64,000 nt of DNA from Hoplostethus atlanticus (Eukaryota; Chordata; Actinopteri; Trachichthyiformes; Trachichthyidae): NCBI GenBank assembly GCA_034670405.1, contig JAXDDX010000195.1:40001-104000 (forward strand). The letters run 5' to 3'. The notes beneath the pieces were generated by a model. The model did not search any database and was not told the origin of the DNA. It was given only the letters and a program-made list of their open reading frames with translations. Made by a program: the position numbers and the translations under genes. Shown one piece after another: positions 1-13,342 of the stretch; within the stretch, counting starts at the first letter, position 1; each line of letters begins with the position of its first letter.

Positions 1-121
1 ACAACTGCAACACATAGCAGCTTTAATGGACAAGAGCAATGAATGTACAGGAACTGACACACATGGTACAGGACAACAGGACTTCACAGTTAAATGGACA
101 GTGTGGGACATGAAGTACAAC

Positions 122-402
122 AGAGATATGAAGAGATATGAACACATATGAACACATATGAACACATATGAAAATGTATGAACACATATGAACACATATG
201 AAGAGATATGAAAATGTATGAACAGATATGAAGAGATATGAAGAGATATGAACACATGAAGAGATATGAAGAGATATGAAGATATATGAAGAGATATGAA
301 GAGATATGAAGATATATGAAGAGATATGAAGAGATATGAACACATATGAAGATATATGAAGATATATGAACACATATGAAGAGATATGAAGAGATATGAA
401 GA
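122..402. repeat. 10-bp minisatellite
   Basis: Units gagatatgaa, cacatatgaa and gatatatgaa alternate almost without interruption. Confidence 0.9.
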
Positions 403-1521
403 TCTCAATGCAAAGGATGCAGGAACACCAACGTCTTCTTGCTGAATGACTGCTGAACTTCGGCTCCATCCCCAACAGGAAATGTTCTGCTCGCTTTGTA
501 GCCATTGAAAGGCACAAGAAATGGTCTGGTGAGGAGCAGGCTGAGACAGATCTACTGGTCTGGTTCAGATAGATCTACTGGTCTGGTTCCACTGTGATGG
601 AGGAATGGTCTGCAGTACTAATGGAGGATAACTCCATGGAGGAGGACCTCTACTGTCGGCCAGGTCAACATCGTACCAGGTCCTGTATCAAAGATGGTAG
701 CAGTCATAAAGTATGAAACCGTCTTCTGCCAGTGCAGCGTGTCTCTCCAGAGATCAGAGATGATGTTAACAGACGGTTTCAGGTCTGGGTGGAAGGATGG
801 AGGGACAGATGCTGGAATCATTTCTGCCCCTGAACTCGACTTGCAGGCTGTTAAATACATTTCGTAACGCTGTCAGTCGATGTGCCGTAGAACCAGTCAG
901 ATGTTACAGGAGTGCTGCTGCTGCTGGCATGTACACATCTGAATCTGGCCCATAATTCTCTGCTACATCACTTCTGATTGGCTGAGCTGCTAACAGGCTA
1001 GTGTTACGTGACTCCTGATTGGTGGATCTGAATAAAGGCTAGTGTTACATGACTACTAGATTGCTAGCTAACATCAGTTTAAGTCCTCTGGTGTTGTTGC
1101 TACTCAGATGCCTGTTACTGAAAGAGAGCATTTAGAGAACAAATCAAATTACCTTTCCAATATTTTTAGCATGGTGGGAATGGTAGAACGGTTGCTTTTA
1201 ATTGGTTAACTTCATGAAGAGGTTAGTGTTTGAACACATCATCAAGTCAGTTTCCTCAGCTTTGTTTTTCTGCTGACATCACAGATTCCAGTTCTCTGCT
1301 ATTTAACCTGGAGCTCCATTTGGATGCAGACCTGCATGACATGCGCCTGCCTCGGCCTTCACCCATGTCACGGTTCATGTGTTGTCATTCATTGTTCATT
1401 TAATGTTGTGAAGCCCTTTGAGACGGTAACTGATGATGAAGGCTTTACAAAACTCCAGCACTGTGATGGTGCTCTGCTCTTAGATGATGTTTAGGGAGGA
1501 GCTGCACGTCTCTACCTACGT

Positions 1522-1573
1522 TGATGCACTTATTGTAAGTCGCTTTGGATAAAAGCGTCTGCTAGATGACTGG
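1522..1573 (+). repeat. Teleost LINE/SINE 3' tail fragment
   Basis: Contains gtaagtcgctttggataaaa followed by gcgtctgctagatgac, a very common teleost retroposon 3' end of the L2-mobilised type. Confidence 0.6.
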
Positions 1574-1871
1574 AATGTGCTGAAGGAAGATCCATGCCTC
1601 CACTTCCCCCACCAAGGAAAATCCCACGGGAATTGGCCCGAGGTTCCAGTTCCTCTCCTGGATGGAGTCTTGTTTACGTAACTGCAGCGCCACCATTTTG
1701 ATCAAGCGCTCTCCATCACGTCTGTTTCCACCTGAAGCATGAACCAGCGGTTTGAGGTCAGAGTAGAGGGCTTGTGACCAGAAGGTTGCAGGTTTGAATT
1801 CCAGACTGGCCGGGAAAACCTAGAGAGTGAATGAGTAAGGCTCTGAACTGGTCCAGTGGAGCTGCTCAGTG

Positions 1872-2098
1872 GAACCAGTAGAGACTGTGGTTGTACTGGT
1901 CAGCTCCCAGTAGAACCAGTAGAGACTGTGGTTGAACTGGTCAGCTCCCTGTAGAACCAGTAGAGACTGTGGTTGAACTGGTCAGCTCCCTGTAGAACCA
2001 GTAGAGACTGTGGTTGAACTGGTCAGCTCCCAGTAGAACCAGTAGAGACTGTGGTTGAACTGGTCAGCTCCCTGTAGAACCAGTAGAGACTGGTTGTG
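1872..2098. repeat. 41-bp minisatellite, about 5.5 copies
   Basis: gaaccagtagagactgtgg recurs at 1872, 1913, 1954, 1995, 2036 and 2077, an exact 41-bp period. A relative of the unit occurs near 5812-5845 and, inverted, at 39855-39905, so it grew inside a dispersed repeat. Confidence 0.9.
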
Positions 2099-2099
2099 T

Positions 2100-3790
2100 T
2101 TTATGACTCACTGCTGAACTCATTAGTGTCGAGTCTGCAGAAGTGACTGCTGCTCTGCTGCTGAGGAGACTCCTCTCTACCCCCATCAGTGCCTTGACCT
2201 CCTTCTTCTCCTCTGTCACTCTCTTCTCTCCTTCCTCCTCGCCTCCTCTGTCCTTCCCCACATCGCTGAGACCTCCCTCTTCCTTCCTCCCTCTCCTCAA
2301 CTCCACCCTCCCTTCTCTCATGCTGTGATTGATGGGTGTCTGGAGTCCCCCTATGTGGAGGCATGCACCTCCTTCTCCTCCTCACTCCTTCCTTCCTCCC
2401 TCTCTCCTGCTCTCCTCCTATCCCATGGAAGACATCACAATCGCTGTCCTAAATTCTTCGGCGTCATGCTGTGATGAATGTCTGTCAGAGGACTCTCCCT
2501 CCTCCTCCATCATCTACTATGTCCCTCTTCTCCTCTTTCTCTCCTCCTCTTCCATCATGTCCCCTATCCCTCTTCTCCTCTTTCTCTCCTCCTCCATCAT
2601 CTGGAAGCCCTCTCTCTTTCTCCCTCCTCGACTCCTCTCCTCCTTTCTTCAAGCTGTGATGAATGTTTGTCAGAGGACTCAACAGCTGAGGAGTTTCCCC
2701 CTCCTCCTTCGTCTTCATCTGGATCTCCTGTCATCACCTCCTCTCTCCGTCCATCTCTTTCTCCTCTCTCCTCCTCCTCCTCCATCATTTGGATGCCCCT
2801 CTCTCGCTTTCTCTTTGGGCGTTTTCACACTTGGGGTGATTATTTGAGTCCAAGCCCAAGATCATGTCGGGGATGTTTAACACCCCAGTCAGATCTGTTG
2901 TTTCCAGCCTGGGAAGGTTCTGGGATGGTTTTGGGAAGGTGGTTGATCATCTGTTTCCAACCAGTGAAATGTTGAATGTGAAGCTTGGCTGAACCAATAC
3001 CATAAACATGTAATCAACTGATCGTCACCACCCAGAGACATGCAGTATGACGGGACCATTCAATCCATTTCAACGGGTTTAATGTGGAGATGTGGAGCGT
3101 GAAACCCTGATCCGGTTTCCTGGACCGAGCAGCTTTCACAGAGAAACCCTTCAAATGGCCTTTCTCCCTCCCTCCTTCATGTTGTGATGAATGTTCGTCA
3201 GAGGAGTCTCGGCTCCTCTCCTTCATCATCTTCTGGATCTCCCTTGATCATCTTCTATGCCCCTCTTCTCTCCTCTCTCCTCTTCCATCATCTGGACACC
3301 CTCTCTCTCTTTCTCCTTCCTCTTCATTCATCACAACATGAAGGAATGTTCGTCAGAGGACTCAACAGCTGAGGAGTCTTCTCATCTCTTCACCTTCTGG
3401 ACCTCCTGCTCTCCTCCATCATCTTCTGGACCTCCTCCTCTCCTCCATCATCTTCTGGACCTCCTCCTCTCCTCCATCATCTTTTGGACCTCCTGCTCTC
3501 CTCCATCACCTTCTGGACCTCCTCCTCTCCTCCATCACCTTCTGGACCTCTTGCTCTCCTCCATCACCTTCTGGACCTCCTGCTCTCCTCCATCATCTTC
3601 TGGACCTCCTGCTCTCCTCCATACCTTCTGGACCTCCTGCGCTCCTCCACCTTCTGGACCTCCTCCTCTCCTCCATCATCTTCTGGACCTTCCTTCATTG
3701 TCTCCTCTGTCCTTCTTCTCCTCTTTCCCCTCTCACTATCTCCCCCTCCCCTTCGATTTCTCTCCTCCTTCCTTCGTCAACGGCTGAACA
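2100..3790. repeat. Pyrimidine-rich degenerate minisatellite
   Basis: Dominated by ctcctc/ttcctcc. It contains a spaced unit tgtgatgaatgt...tcagagga(g/c)tc at about 2470, 2657, 3185 and 3347, plus a 30-bp ttctggacctcctgctctcc array at 3395-3690. Long open frames here are composition artefacts. Confidence 0.75.
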
Positions 3791-4127
3791 GTCTTCCTCT
3801 GTGGATCCCTGTTCTCCTACCTGGATCTCCTTCACTTCACTTGTTGAAGTATGAGCTGTGCTTTATAAATAAGGTTTATCATTATTATGTACTGTATGCT
3901 GTATGTATGTGTGAGGAGCTTTGGATTAAAGCTTCCACCAGGTGGCAGTGGTTGTTTCCAGCCCAACATCGGGGGGATTTTAAGGCTGAATGTCTGATTA
4001 CAAGCATTTCCAACAGCTGGGTTGAAGTGAATAAATACACAGCAAATACTCCACCTCAAACGAGCGTAATACTTTTTTGCACTACTGAAGGAATGCCATC
4101 AGAAGTTGTCTCCCTGTCTATCCACAG

Positions 4128-4278
4128 CTCGGTGGCAGTGCTGAGGGAGTGCATGAAGAACGAATGCCTGGTTCGCTTCTTCCAGGAGAGACAGACGACG
4201 CTGAGCCATTCTTTACCATTGGAGACTTACCTGCTCAAACCAGTCCAGAGAATCCTCAAATACCACCTACTGCTACAG
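4128..4278 (+). CDS. plekhg2: plekhg2 exon: middle/C-terminal DH domain
   Basis: The acceptor is tccacag at 4121-4127 and the donor gtaata at 4279. The first base completes a codon from an upstream exon. The translation SVAVLRECM...[23 protein letters not shown] contains the signature of DH conserved region 3 ([13 protein letters not shown]). The donor and the last 17 or so exonic bases are repeated downstream every 62 bp. Confidence 0.93.
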
Positions 4279-7154
4279 GTAATACTTCAAATACCAGCAA
4301 ATACTACTTAGAGCACCTCACATACCACCTACTGTTACAGGTAACACCTAAAATACCACCAAATACTACTTATAATACCTCAAATTCCACCTACTGCTAC
4401 AGGTAACACCTAAAATACCACCAAATACTACTTATAATACCTGAAATTCCACCTACTGCTACAGGCAATACTTCAAATACCAGCAAATACTACTTAGAGC
4501 ACCTCACATACCACCTACTGCTACAGGTAACACCTAAAATACCACAAAATACTACTTATAATACCTGAAATTCCACCTACTGCTACATGTAATACTTCAG
4601 ATACGACCAAATACTTATAACACTTATAATACCACATAGTACTACAGCTAAAACACCACCTAATACAACATGTAATACCTCAAATACCACCTACTACTAC
4701 AGGAGACATGTTCACTGTTTTTGAGCAAAAATAGTTTGCTGCTGAATACAACAGAAATGATGTTTTCTCTTATATCTCTGCCTTTTCCATATGAGGAACC
4801 ATGGCTACATTGTCCATTGGTACAAGAGTGTAAGTAAAACCACTACGGCTACAAAACTCCCAGTACTTCCTGATGCAGTGTTGACACTCAGCAATTTCAC
4901 TCAGCAATTTCCTGCCAGTAAACAGTTTTTGGCTAACAGTGCTCAGCAGTAAATTTCCCTCCAGTGAGAGAAAGGTCGCTGGAGACCCGAGATGCTTCCA
5001 GACCCCTCGGTGTCACAACCCTTTGGTTATTTAAAGATATATGGCCTCGGTTGCATGCAAAGTGAATGTCATGCATTTCCTTTGTGTGCGTGAGGACGGT
5101 GTGTGTTTCACAGATGTGTATTTTGTTGCTGTATCTCATCGTCAGCTCGAATCTTGTCAGAGCCTACGACCAAACGACGAGCACTAGACAGTGATGTCAT
5201 CATGTCAGATGAGGACGACTGGAGCCTGTAGAGAAATGGGCTTGTAACGGGAACGTTGCTGGGAAAATCTGGGCAGGGAAAGAGAATGTTTTTAACGCTC
5301 TCTGCTGCCTCGACAAGTAATATCGAGGTGCCCTTGAGCAAGGCAACTGATCCAGTAACAGTATAAGGCCTGTCCACAAAAGTGTTTTCCTGAAGCCGGA
5401 GTGTTTTTCTCATTGTTTGCAATGGGAACGCTGTGTGTTTGCGCTGCCTGGAGAGGCCTGGGTCGCTGAGAGTTTAACTTTTGATAAAACGCTGCCACTT
5501 TTTACCTAGCTGTCACGACGAAGGAGGGGCGGGACAAACACCACAAAGAACGACCATCATATCCTACAACTTGGGAACAACAATGGAGGAGAAACAGATT
5601 TTGTTTTAGGTATCTGAGTGTCTGTATCTCATTTTTATAGGCAATATTTGCTATTGAACCTGTGAAGTTATGCACTTGAATGAATGAATGAACGGCTACT
5701 TCCGCATATATTCCATATCACAGCAACCAAAACATATCAGCTGAAGCGTTCTCAGCAGATCACCCAGCATTTTCAGCTGAGAAAAAAAACACTTTGGACA
5801 CAGGCCTTAAGACTGTGGTTGTACTGGGCAGCTCCCGGTGGGAATGTGTGGAGCCCTCCCTTCCCTTCAACTACACCCCCCGCCTGGAGACTCACTGATT
5901 CATGATTCAGCAGGGCTGGGAAAATAATGCATTTTTAGTGGAAGTTCTAGAACACTGGTTTCATGTAACTATGGCAACCACTGGGTTCTAGAACAACGGT
6001 CCCCATGTAACTACGGTAACCACCGGGTTCTAGAGCGCTGTTGACTTCCTTTAAACTCAACCTTGTGATCCTCGGTCAGACCTCCATGTTCAGATCTGGT
6101 GATTTTATTCACAAGTTGCACTGTGAAAATGTGTGGTGATAGCTGCTGTCAGTCTCCTTGATGTAATTAGAACACAATAGAACACAATAGAATACACAAC
6201 CACATGTTACAGCTATTCTTAATAGAATAGAATAGACAGTCTAGCTAGGTCTAAGTCTGGTCCAGATCTTGCGGCTCTGGCTTTTGCCAAGTTGCTTAGT
6301 GAATAATGTCAGTGTCAACTGAACACCATACATTTCCTGAGTGCAGCTGCAGCCTGCAGAGTGTTTGACAGATGTTGCCCTGTAGTTCATCTTGCTGCTG
6401 CCTCCTCGCTGTATCAGCCCACTAAATATGACCAGTTCTCTGTGTGAGAAGGCTAAAGCTGAAGGTTCCTTCAGGATGAGGCTAGGAGAACTGTCATGGA
6501 GGCGGTTGAACACCTTGGAACGTTTACATTCACACTTTTACATTTTAGTCACAGCTGACACAGAAAGACTTCCACTGAGGTCAGCAGTAGAATAAGCTTC
6601 AATCCTTAGACGATCAAGATTACAAGTAACCAATAGTAAGGAGGGCAAGGGTCAGAGGTCCCAGCACACGTTCAGGTAGTTCAGTCTGATGTTGGAGGTT
6701 CAGGTGGTTCCATCTGGTTCAGGAGGTTTAGTCTGGTTCAGGTGGTTCAGTCTGGTTCAGGAGGTTCAGTCTGGTTCAGGTGGTTCAGGAGGTTCAGGTG
6801 GTTCAAGAGGTTCAGTCTGGTTCAGGTGGTTCAGGAGGTTCAGTCTGGTTTAGGTGGTTTAGGTGGTTCAGGTGGTTCAGGTGGTTCAGGAGGTTCAGGT
6901 GGTTCAGGAGGTTCAGGAGGTTCAGTCTGGCTCAGGAGGTTCAGGTGGTTCAGTCTGGTTCAGTCTGGTTCAGTCTGGTTCAGGAGGTTCAGTCTGATGA
7001 ACCTACAAAAACCTCTCTTTCATGCTCCCAGATATTTTCTAATCAATCATTAACCTTTGACCTGAGTAACTCCTTCCTGTTAACCTGCTAGTTTTGACAT
7101 GAGCAATGAAAATGCATAATGGGCAGAGTTTGACTAGTCTAGCCCCACCCAGAA

Positions 7155-7206
<52 letters not shown>

Positions 7207-10200
7207 CTTTTCCCAATAAACTAGTTAGGTTTTGCCACTGGTCTCAGTCCAAGCCCACCTCTGAGAGGAGAGAGGGATGATGAAACAAAGAGAAACAAAG
7301 GTGATTTACAGACACACACACACACACACACTCACACACACACACACACACTCACACACACACATCTGTATTTATATCCTTGGTTGCTCTTTATACAATG
7401 GATAGTTTCTTCCAAGCAATCTGATTGGTCAAAGATGTGTTCCAGCTGTGCTGATAATCCCCATAATGCTATGTCTAACTGTTGTGGCAACCAGGGAGCT
7501 AGTTAACGATCTTCCTTCGTTTCTCTGGTTTATTCTCATGTTGGATAAAATATTTTAAATTAATATATAATATTATTAAATTGACTTGACTTTACTTTAG
7601 TATACAAAATAACAGTAAAGCGTCTGCCGGTTCTCAGGAGCTGTCTAAGCACTTTGACAAGAGCAACCCGGGATACGAGGTCATCGAGGACGCCATTATC
7701 ACCATGACAGCGGTCGCCTGGTACATCAACGACATGAAGAGGAAACAGGAGCATGCCGTACGACTACAGGTACACACACACACACACACACACACACAAA
7801 TCAAATTGTCGCTATATATATGTGTCATATAATGATTAAATGTCACCGGTCACACTCACAGGGCTCGATGTTTCAGTGTAAATGGATTTCAATAAAGTGA
7901 AATAAATATGAAAGCCACACACTCTAAATGAAAAGGCCTGTTTTTACTTTACTGTTAAAGTAGAAATGCTTTGAAGAACCTTTACGCCGGGGACACACTG
8001 GACGCGGAACGGCGACGAAAGGTGCCGAATGGCAACGAATGCCGACGAAAATTCTTTCGGCGCCCATGTTAACCAATGTGGCCGTGCACACCAGACGCGG
8101 AAGGGCGCCGAATGGCGCCGAATGGCCGCGGCCTGCAGCGACCGTTTCGGCGTCAGGTCTAAGATTTCCTCGATTCGTGAGCGAATGTGTCAAGCTGGGC
8201 AGGAAGTCAGACACAGGAACGGCATAGAGCATCCGGTCAATTTCCAAAATATAACAAATTTCAAAATAAAAACACCCTGATTGATGGTATTTCTGAGTTG
8301 TGTCTAAACTTTTATCGTCTGTGTCTAAACAGAGAGCGAGAGAGACGAGCAGGCACACGCACACAAGCAGAGAGAGAGAGAGAGAGAGAGAGAGATGAAT
8401 AGAGAGGGGGAGGAAAAGAGACAGACAGATACACAAAGAGAGAGACAGAGGGAGGAAGACAGAGAGAATGGGAGAGAGACAGGGAAAGGGAGAGGTAAAA
8501 AGGGAGAGATGGGGAGAGAAAGCAAGAGATAGAGAGAGAGATACACTGAGGAGCAGGCACACGCAGAGAGAGAGAGAGAGAGACCAAACCCCTACATTGA
8601 GAAAACCAGCGGAGATCGGCGCCTTTCGGCGCCGTTCGGTGCCGGTGTGAACAACCAAACTCCTTCTTGCTCATTCGGCGCCGATCGCGGCGCTTCCTTT
8701 TCCAGTGTGTCCCCGGCGTTAGGTTTCCCCGGAAGGTTCCCTGAGGAACTCCTTCATAAAGGGGCCATGAACCTCTAACAGACGGGGGTTTGCAGGCTTA
8801 TTATTGGCTCCCTCTGGACTTTGGAGGAACCTGAATAATTGTGTTTCAGGCCTACATTTAAAGCCAAGTCTCTAGTCCCACTCTGTTCTAGTCTACACAC
8901 AGATGCTTAGACTGTTTTGCTGTAAAAAAGGTGAAATAATGGACAGAACCTGAAACCTGGTGTAAAGACAGACGACTCTTTGCTGTAAACTTAAATAAAG
9001 CACAGTCAAGTCAAATCCTTGTTAGCAGAAACCTTCAATAAATGCACCAGTCACCAGCTGGACAGACAGACCCTGGTCTACTGGAAGGCTAAAGACAACA
9101 TGGAAGCCCCACCTCCACCAGTCTCCTCTATTTCATCTGGCAGCACTGAACAGTAGGAAGTGCTGTTGCTAGGGGAACACTGAACTGTTTGAACTGTGGC
9201 ACAATATTGTTAATATCAGCTTGGTGCTCTGAGCGCTAAAAACATGCTAAGCTGTGAGAATGTTTCGGAATGTACAACAGACGCTCCTTCCTGTTCAAAA
9301 CAACATGAAAACAAAGCCAACGCTGTAAAGAGTTACTGGACACGCAACCGAGTTCTACATCAAAACTATTGGGATGAAAGTGATCTGGCGGTTTTCGTTA
9401 CTCTTCGTTACTCTTACTATTTCAGTGTTACAGCATCAATTTTCGTTGTACCTCTGACTCACTGGTAAAATGTTCTCATCCTGAAAACTTGACGAAGAGC
9501 AGGAGAAGCAGACTAGAATATGTGCAGCAGCATGCAGCAGCGGTAACAGATTCTCTCCTTTGAGATGAATAGACTGCAGCCAGAGAGCATCATGGTTGAT
9601 TATCGGCTTACGGCCATTATACGGCCATTATACCATTATACGTTGTTAATAGCTGCTAAAAGAAAAGGTTGAACAGAACATGGTAGGTGTGTCCTTCAAA
9701 GAGGTCCAGATGCAAGACAGGAACATTACTCTCTTGCTTTCCAATTCCTTCAGATCAGCATCAACATTTAACAACCTCCTTCATCGTATCATCTCTGATC
9801 AGACCAGAACCAGTCCACAGTCTAGCTGCCACACTGAGGTAGTTAGTGACTGGATCAGTTAGTTGGTGACTGGATCAGTTAGTTGGTGACTGGATCAGGT
9901 GGTTAGTGACTGTATCAGGTGGTTGGTGACTGGATCAGGTGGTTAGTGACTGGATCAGGTAGTTAGTGACTGGATCAGGTAGTTGGTGACTGGATCAGGT
10001 GGTTAGTGACTGGATCAGTTAGTTGGTGACTGGATCAGGTAGTTAGTGACTGGATCAGGTGGTTGGTGACTGGATCAGGTGGTTAGTTACTGGATCAGGT
10101 AGTTAATGACTGGATCAGTTTGTTGGTGACTGGATCAGGTGGTTAGTGACTGGATCAGGTAGTTAGTGACTGGATCAGGTGGTTGGTGACTGGATCAGGT

Positions 10201-11312
10201 AGTTAGTGACTGGATCAGGTGGTTGGTGACTGGATCAGGTAGTTAGTGACTGGATCAGGTAGTTGGTGACTGGATCAGGTGGTTGGTGACTGGATCAGGT
10301 GGTTAGTGACTGGATCAGGTAGTTAGTGACTGGATCAGGTAGTTGGTGACTGGATCAGGTGGTTGGTGACTGGATCAGGTGGTTAGTTAATGGATCAGGT
10401 AGTTAATGACTGGATCAGTTTGTTGGTGACTGGATCAGGTGGTTAGTGACTGGATCAGGTAGTTAGTGACTGGATCAGGTGGTTGGTGACTGGATCAGGT
10501 GGTTAGTGACTGGATCAGTTAGTTGGTGACTGGATCAGGTGGTTGGTGACTGGATCAGGTAGTTAGTGACTGGATCAGGTAGTTGGTGACTGGATCAGGT
10601 GGTTAGTGACTGGATCAGGTGGTTGGTGACTGGATCAGGTAGTTAGTGACTAGATCAGGTAGTTGGTGACTGGATCAGGTGGTTAGTGACTGGATCAGGT
10701 GGTTGGTGACTGGATCAGGTAGTTAGTGACTGGATCAGAAACTCCTCCTCCTTCCTCTGTAGTTCTTTTAGCACCTCCAACTGAAATGCATGAAGACGCA
10801 TGAAACGCATCATGTTATCTTTCCTCTTCCTCCTCCCAGGCCTGTAAAGAGGTGAGACAGGCACCCAGAGGTGAGACGGGTGACCTCCACTCTGCATTCC
10901 ACCTCCCTCAACACGTGTTCCTGTCATTAGAAACACACGCTAACATGTTATTAAGTTGTTCCTTCACATGTTCATAGGACTTCACAGACCTGAGTCTGCA
11001 TGCCGGCTTCTCCTCAGTCCTCATCCAGCTGTCTGCCTGTCTGTCTCTCTGCTTGGTGCCTGTCTATCTCTCTCTCTGTAGTTCTTTTTATTTCCTGGTA
11101 TTATTTGAGCTTTTTTGGCAAAAATACAAAAGTACTTGTTGCCGAAGCAAAAACAACAAATATCATCATCATGTGACATCAGAGCAACAAATGTTTCAAT
11201 AATATCAAATCGATCAATCAATCAAGAAGCAAATTTATTTAAGGAAATACAATCTGCATTTCTTTTATTCAGCGGTTAAGTCCCTCCTGTCTGGAATTGT
11301 GATTGGTTAATA

Positions 11313-11360
<48 letters not shown>

Positions 11361-11471
11361 AGCTGGTTGTGTGAGGTCACAGGTCGTGTCCACAGCTGGA
11401 GTTTCATTATGTTGCCTGACTGTCTGTCATTAACAGCCGAACTGTTCAGGGTTACTCAGGATTCACGAAAT

Positions 11472-11524
<53 letters not shown>

Positions 11525-12091
11525 GCATTTGCTAAGTCACCATCTTGAGGGAGAGAGAGACAGGTACAGAATGTGTGTTACTGCTGACCTGATTTTCATA
11601 AGTTTGACCTTTAAGCCTCTGAAGGTCGCGGGGCAGGAAGTGCGCAGGTGTTGACCTTTGACCTGTCAGCAGCTGGGAGGAGAGGGGAAACATTCAGACC
11701 GACCCGACGGAAACTGATTGTTTTAGCTTTTACAAAACACACTGCAAATTCTCTCCATCTGCCTGTCTGCCTCTCTGTCTGTCTGTCTGCCTGTCTGTCT
11801 GCCTTTCTGTTTGTCTTCTTCTTGTTTCTGGTCATTTATATCGAGGAAATCAAATCAGTTTAGAAGATTTAACAATGGACTCTATCACATGATGAAATGT
11901 ACTTTTGTTTTTTGCAATGAAACCTCAAATGTCTGATTCTGTTCGGAAGACGATATGGTGACGAACAAATGTTAAATACATAATTTACTCATCACATCGC
12001 TGTATAATAATAACAATAATAATAATAATAACAATAAGAAAGATAATCATAATAATAATAATGATGATAATAATAATGATGATATAATGAC

Positions 12092-12126
<35 letters not shown>

Positions 12127-12634
12127 TAATAATAATAATAATAATAATCTGCCTTCATGCAACTAAGAAATTGTTTTAGAATCCAAAACCTCCGACAACT
12201 GGAACTATTTTAAATATGAATCATGCTATAAAAGAGTGGAGAGCTGGTCCAGTTTAACCTCCGACCCTTGACCCTTCACCTTCCCTTGACCAGGTAGAGT
12301 CCTCCCTCCTGGTGAGTTAGACCGGACCTGCTCGCCTCTTTTGGTTCAATCTCTCTCTCCTGACCTTTGACCTCCGTCCTACCAGGAAATCGAGGCCCTC
12401 CTGGTGAACTGGAGCGGGCCGGACCTCGGCGGGTTTGGAGAGCTGGTCCTGGAAGGCTCCTTCAGGGTCCAGAGGGTGAAGAAGGAGAGAGCCTTCTTCC
12501 TGTTCGACAAGATGCTGCTGATCGCCAAGAAGAGGCTGGAGCTCTTCGTCTACAGCACGCACATCTTCGTACGTCAGACGACAGAAGGAGTTGTTATTAT
12601 AGGTCACAATAATGATGACAAGAATAATACATAT

Positions 12635-12675
<41 letters not shown>

Positions 12676-13010
12676 TTGTCTTCCAGTGCTGTAATCTGTT
12701 GCTAGTAGAGACTCTGAAGGATCCTCTGTGTTTCAAAGTGTCAGACCAGACCATTCCCAAACAGCAGCACATCGTCCAGGTAGGTTTGAGAGCGCTAACG
12801 GTGGTAGCATGCAGACCAGAGAGACCATGGGAGGCTGTAGCGTCGATGCTAACTCACTGTGACTCCACACAGACCAAGAACCAGGAGGAGAAAAGACTGT
12901 GGCTGCACTACCTGAAGAGACTGATAGTAGAAAACCATCCTGCTTCAGTACCGCAGAAGGTACGGGGGGGCGGGGGGGGTAGTAGTAGTAGTGGTAGTAG
13001 TGGTAGTATC

Positions 13011-13041
<31 letters not shown>

Positions 13042-13303
13042 ATAATAGCAGTAGTAGTAGTAGTACTCGTTGTAGTAGTAATAGTAGTACTACTAGTAGT
13101 ATATAGTCCAAGTTAGAGCTGCCACTAGAAGCGCAGCAGTTTTCTGTTCTTCTGCTGCCCCCTGCTGGTGGAAGATTAAAACAGGCTCAACAGAGGAAAT
13201 GAAAGAGGGAAACACTTTATGACTTCAACCTGTTGATTCACTGACCTGTCAATCTGTTTTCCAGGCAAAGCAAGTCCTGGGAGACAACTTCTGTCAATGT
13301 GAG

Positions 13304-13342
<39 letters not shown>

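Larger units (their letters stand above)
1..4127. other. plekhg2 intron (5' end outside window)
   Basis: I find no exon for the N-terminal DH half here. The stretch holds a 10-bp minisatellite, a LINE/SINE-type tail near 1522-1573, a 41-bp minisatellite and a long pyrimidine-rich tract. Confidence 0.6.
8719..12385. other. plekhg2 intron, rest
   Basis: Outside the 20-bp array this holds (CT)n at 11313-11358, (CA)n at 11475-11523, a (CTGT)n-like tract at 11755-11815 and an AAT-rich tract at 12003-12148. No exon seen. Confidence 0.6.

Noticed and set aside
126-402. CRISPR-like direct repeats
   Set aside because: Units are adjacent with no unique spacers; this is a eukaryotic minisatellite, as are the other arrays here.
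618-860. 80-codon minus-strand frame (SSSGAEMIPASVPPSFH)
   Set aside because: No homology recognised and no splice context; left unannotated.
2329-3787. Long open frames rich in Ser/Pro/Leu
   Set aside because: They come from a pyrimidine-rich repeat tract, occur in several frames and have no splice-linked homology.
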